Assembly: GCA_024682835.1 (NCBI GenBank)
Contig: JAIKYU010000025.1
Location: forward strand, 1 to 36,774
DNA from: Lachnospiraceae bacterium
GTDB lineage: Bacteria > Bacillota > Clostridia > Lachnospirales > Lachnospiraceae
Direction of reading: 5' to 3'
DNA length: 36,774 nucleotides
In this document: positions 35,263-36,774 of the stretch, in pieces
Layout of the letters: each line of letters starts with the position of its first letter
Numbering within the stretch: position 1 is the stretch's first letter
Notes under the pieces: model-generated
What the model saw: only the letters and a program-made list of their open reading frames with translations
Told to the model about the DNA's origin: nothing
Databases searched by the model: none
Program-made: the position numbers and the translations under genes

Positions 35263-36308
35263 GGCCGAAGCACCTCATAGAGCCGGAAAATGAGTCGTAT
35301 GAAAAGGACACGGACGGCAGACGGCCTTCTGCAGATCATTGCCATCAGGCGGTTGGCCGGATCGGTGACCGGTTCCTGATTGAGAACGGGAAGAACGGTG
35401 CCGCTTTCCCAGCGGCACAGCGTGCGGATGCGTGCGATCGCTTTTCGCGCGGCATGTGGGCCGTCTGTCCGCCGGATTTCGTTTTTCAGGGCCGTGAGAA
35501 ACAGATAGCAAAACTCACGATCCGCCGGGGACAGATCCGCCCGGTCGCCGTATTTATCCAGAAGAATCGTGTGCAGACAGTTCCTGAGCTCTGCGAAATC
35601 GTCATACATATGGGGATCATAGCCATGCACCATGGACGCAGCGACAAACAGGTAGTGATAGTACGGTTCCTGCATCAGAACGACGCGCTCCGCATCCAGC
35701 AATGCGGGTACCATGATATTGACGTCCTCTCCGATCCGGATGGAGGGATTCAGAAAGCGCAGATTGTCTGTGATCAGTTCCCGGGAGATCAGCTTCATAC
35801 AGCGGCTCAGAATGACATGCCGGCGTTCGTGTCCGAGGAGATTTCGTTTCAGCTCATCCTGAAGGCGCGATCCCTCGTAGACACCGGCCCCCAACTGATG
35901 TCCGACAGCCCTGGAAGCCCCTGACGGATATTCAATCAGATATCCACAGCAGACCATCTGCCCGGGGGAGGGGATCCCCTCGTGCTGCTTCAGCTGACCG
36001 GCCATCTGTCCGATCATCTCCCGGTCGATCCAGTCATCGCTGTCGACAAAGCAAAGATACGCTCCCGTGCTGATCTTCACCCCGTCCATCCAGGCCCGCA
36101 TGAGGCCGCCGTTTTCCTTGTGGAGGACACGGATACGCCCCGGGTTCTGTACTTCGTAACGATCCGCCATGGCAGGACTGTCATCCGTCGAACCGTCGTC
36201 GACGAGAATGATTTCCGTGCGCTCACAGGTCTGCCGCAGCAGACTGTCCACACAACGGGCAAGCGTCGCCGCCGCATTATAAACCGGAACGATGACACTG
36301 ATCAGCAT
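35259..36308 (-). CDS. Family 2 glycosyltransferase
   Basis: A 349-residue GT-A family 2 glycosyltransferase. The nucleotide-binding region reads SVIVPVYN (4-11), VDDGSTDDS (36-44) and VDSDDW (88-93, the metal-binding DxD motif), with the acceptor-side GED at 193-195. The C-terminal third is helical and ends with a hydrophobic-basic stretch (VRVLFIRLIFRLYEVLRP) that may lie on the membrane. It starts 4 nt after the dapL stop, with a poorly spaced AAGGA, and is coupled to the downstream GT4. Sugar specificity is not visible. Confidence 0.88.
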   Translation of the reverse strand: MLISVIVPVYNAAATLARCVDSLLRQTCERTEIILVDDGSTDDSPAMADRYEVQNPGRIRVLHKENGGLMRAWMDGVKISTGAYLCFVDSDDWIDREMIGQMAGQLKQHEGIPSPGQMVCCGYLIEYPSGASRAVGHQLGAGVYEGSRLQDELKRNLLGHERRHVILSRCMKLISRELITDNLRFLNPSIRIGEDVNIMVPALLDAERVVLMQEPYYHYLFVAASMVHGYDPHMYDDFAELRNCLHTILLDKYGDRADLSPADREFCYLFLTALKNEIRRTDGPHAARKAIARIRTLCRWESGTVLPVLNQEPVTDPANRLMAMICRRPSAVRVLFIRLIFRLYEVLRP

Positions 36309-36312
36309 CGGA

Positions 36313-36774
36313 TTACAGTTTCCTTATGCGTTCGATCGCACGAACGCTGTTTTCATAGCTGCCAAAGGCCGTCAGGCGGAAGTAATGCTCGCCGTGCGGT
36401 CCGAAGCCGGATCCCGGAGTGCCGACGATCTGTGCGCGCTCCAGCAGATGATCAAAGAATTCCCAGCTCGTCTGAGAGTCTGGCGTTTTCATCCACACGT
36501 ACGGAGAGTGAACGCCGCCATACACCTCGTAGCCTGCATCCTTCAAGCCGTCAAGGATACAGGCGGCATTTTTCATATAGCCGTCAATGATCGCGCGAAT
36601 CTGCGCCTTTCCCTCAGGGCTGTAGCAGGCTTCTCCGGCGCGCTGCACGATATAGGGCGCTCCGTTGTACTTGGTTCCGTGACGCCTCGCCCACAGACTG
36701 TGAATCTCCGCCTCGCGTCCGTCCGCCGCATCCGACCGGGCTTTCAAATCATGGGGGATGACCGTCGCTCCCAG
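36313..36774 (-). CDS. dapL: LL-diaminopimelate aminotransferase, C-terminal part (runs off the window)
   Basis: Only the last 153 residues of this PLP-dependent enzyme are in the window; the N-terminus and the PLP lysine lie beyond the right edge. DapL converts tetrahydrodipicolinate directly to LL-diaminopimelate using glutamate, bypassing the acylated steps of lysine and cell-wall synthesis. Matching wording includes LWARRHGTKYNGAPYIVQRA, a TPGSGFGPHGEHYFRLTAFG end and AIERIRKL. The frame stays open to the window edge (preceding residues LGATVIPHDL), so it is truncated by the window, not broken. The two glycosyltransferase genes follow it at 4-nt spacing. Confidence 0.9.
   Translation of the reverse strand: MGATVIPHDLKARSDAADGREAEIHSLWARRHGTKYNGAPYIVQRAGEACYSPEGKAQIRAIIDGYMKNAACILDGLKDAGYEVYGGVHSPYVWMKTPDSQTSWEFFDHLLERAQIVGTPGSGFGPHGEHYFRLTAFGSYENSVRAIERIRKL

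Overview
This 36.8 kb window is a gene-dense, roughly 55-60% GC chromosomal segment that looks like a member of the Clostridia, most likely Lachnospiraceae. Supporting signs are strong AGGAGG-type ribosome sites, sigma-A promoters, the tig-clpP-clpX-engB order, a DUF4250 protein, a DapL-type diaminopimelate aminotransferase, GlnRS with a TGKR-type loop, and a SpoIIE-type phosphatase. The taxon is inferred from these families; no rRNA is present. I see no phage, insertion sequence or CRISPR array.

Layout. Positions 71-248 hold a monocistronic tRNA-Glu(CTC) with its own promoter and terminator. Positions 279-3851 hold a membrane sensor phosphatase (PP2C/SpoIIE fused to an RsbW-like ATPase) and a GH29 fucosidase. 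Positions 3878-10682 form a proteostasis block: tig-clpP-clpX-engB, followed by clpB-DUF4250 behind a promoter superposed on the engB terminator. Positions 10660-15015 hold an autoregulated-looking unit: TetR regulator, PfkB-like protein with a substituted catalytic Asp, MalQ, DJ-1 protein, then a CYTH protein. A small acidic membrane-anchored protein diverges at 15116 and ends at a bidirectional terminator shared with the next block. Positions 15518-22446 read leftwards: two-membrane-segment protein, guaB, GAF-PAS-GGDEF-EAL protein, glnS and DUF2225. A divergent membrane-anchored protein (22464-23231) overlaps the end of the aspartate-pathway pair hom-ask. A chemoreceptor precedes hom.

Positions 27703-34173 form a rightward surface-polysaccharide operon: AlgD-like nucleotide-sugar dehydrogenase, family-4 glycosyltransferase, heparinase II/III-like lyase, and an AsnB-type amidotransferase. 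Facing it are two more glycosyltransferases that follow the 3' part of dapL, which runs off the right edge.

How the genes may work together. The right-hand third is the most unusual part. A uronic-acid-forming dehydrogenase, a polysaccharide-lyase fold and an amidotransferase in one tight operon suggest synthesis and trimming of a uronic acid or uronamide glycan. No flippase, polymerase or priming transferase is present in the window, so the pathway must be completed elsewhere. The remainder is mostly housekeeping. Noteworthy regulatory points are two promoters built into terminators, a repeated TGTTATAAT-type extended -10 element, and palindromes at two divergent promoters.
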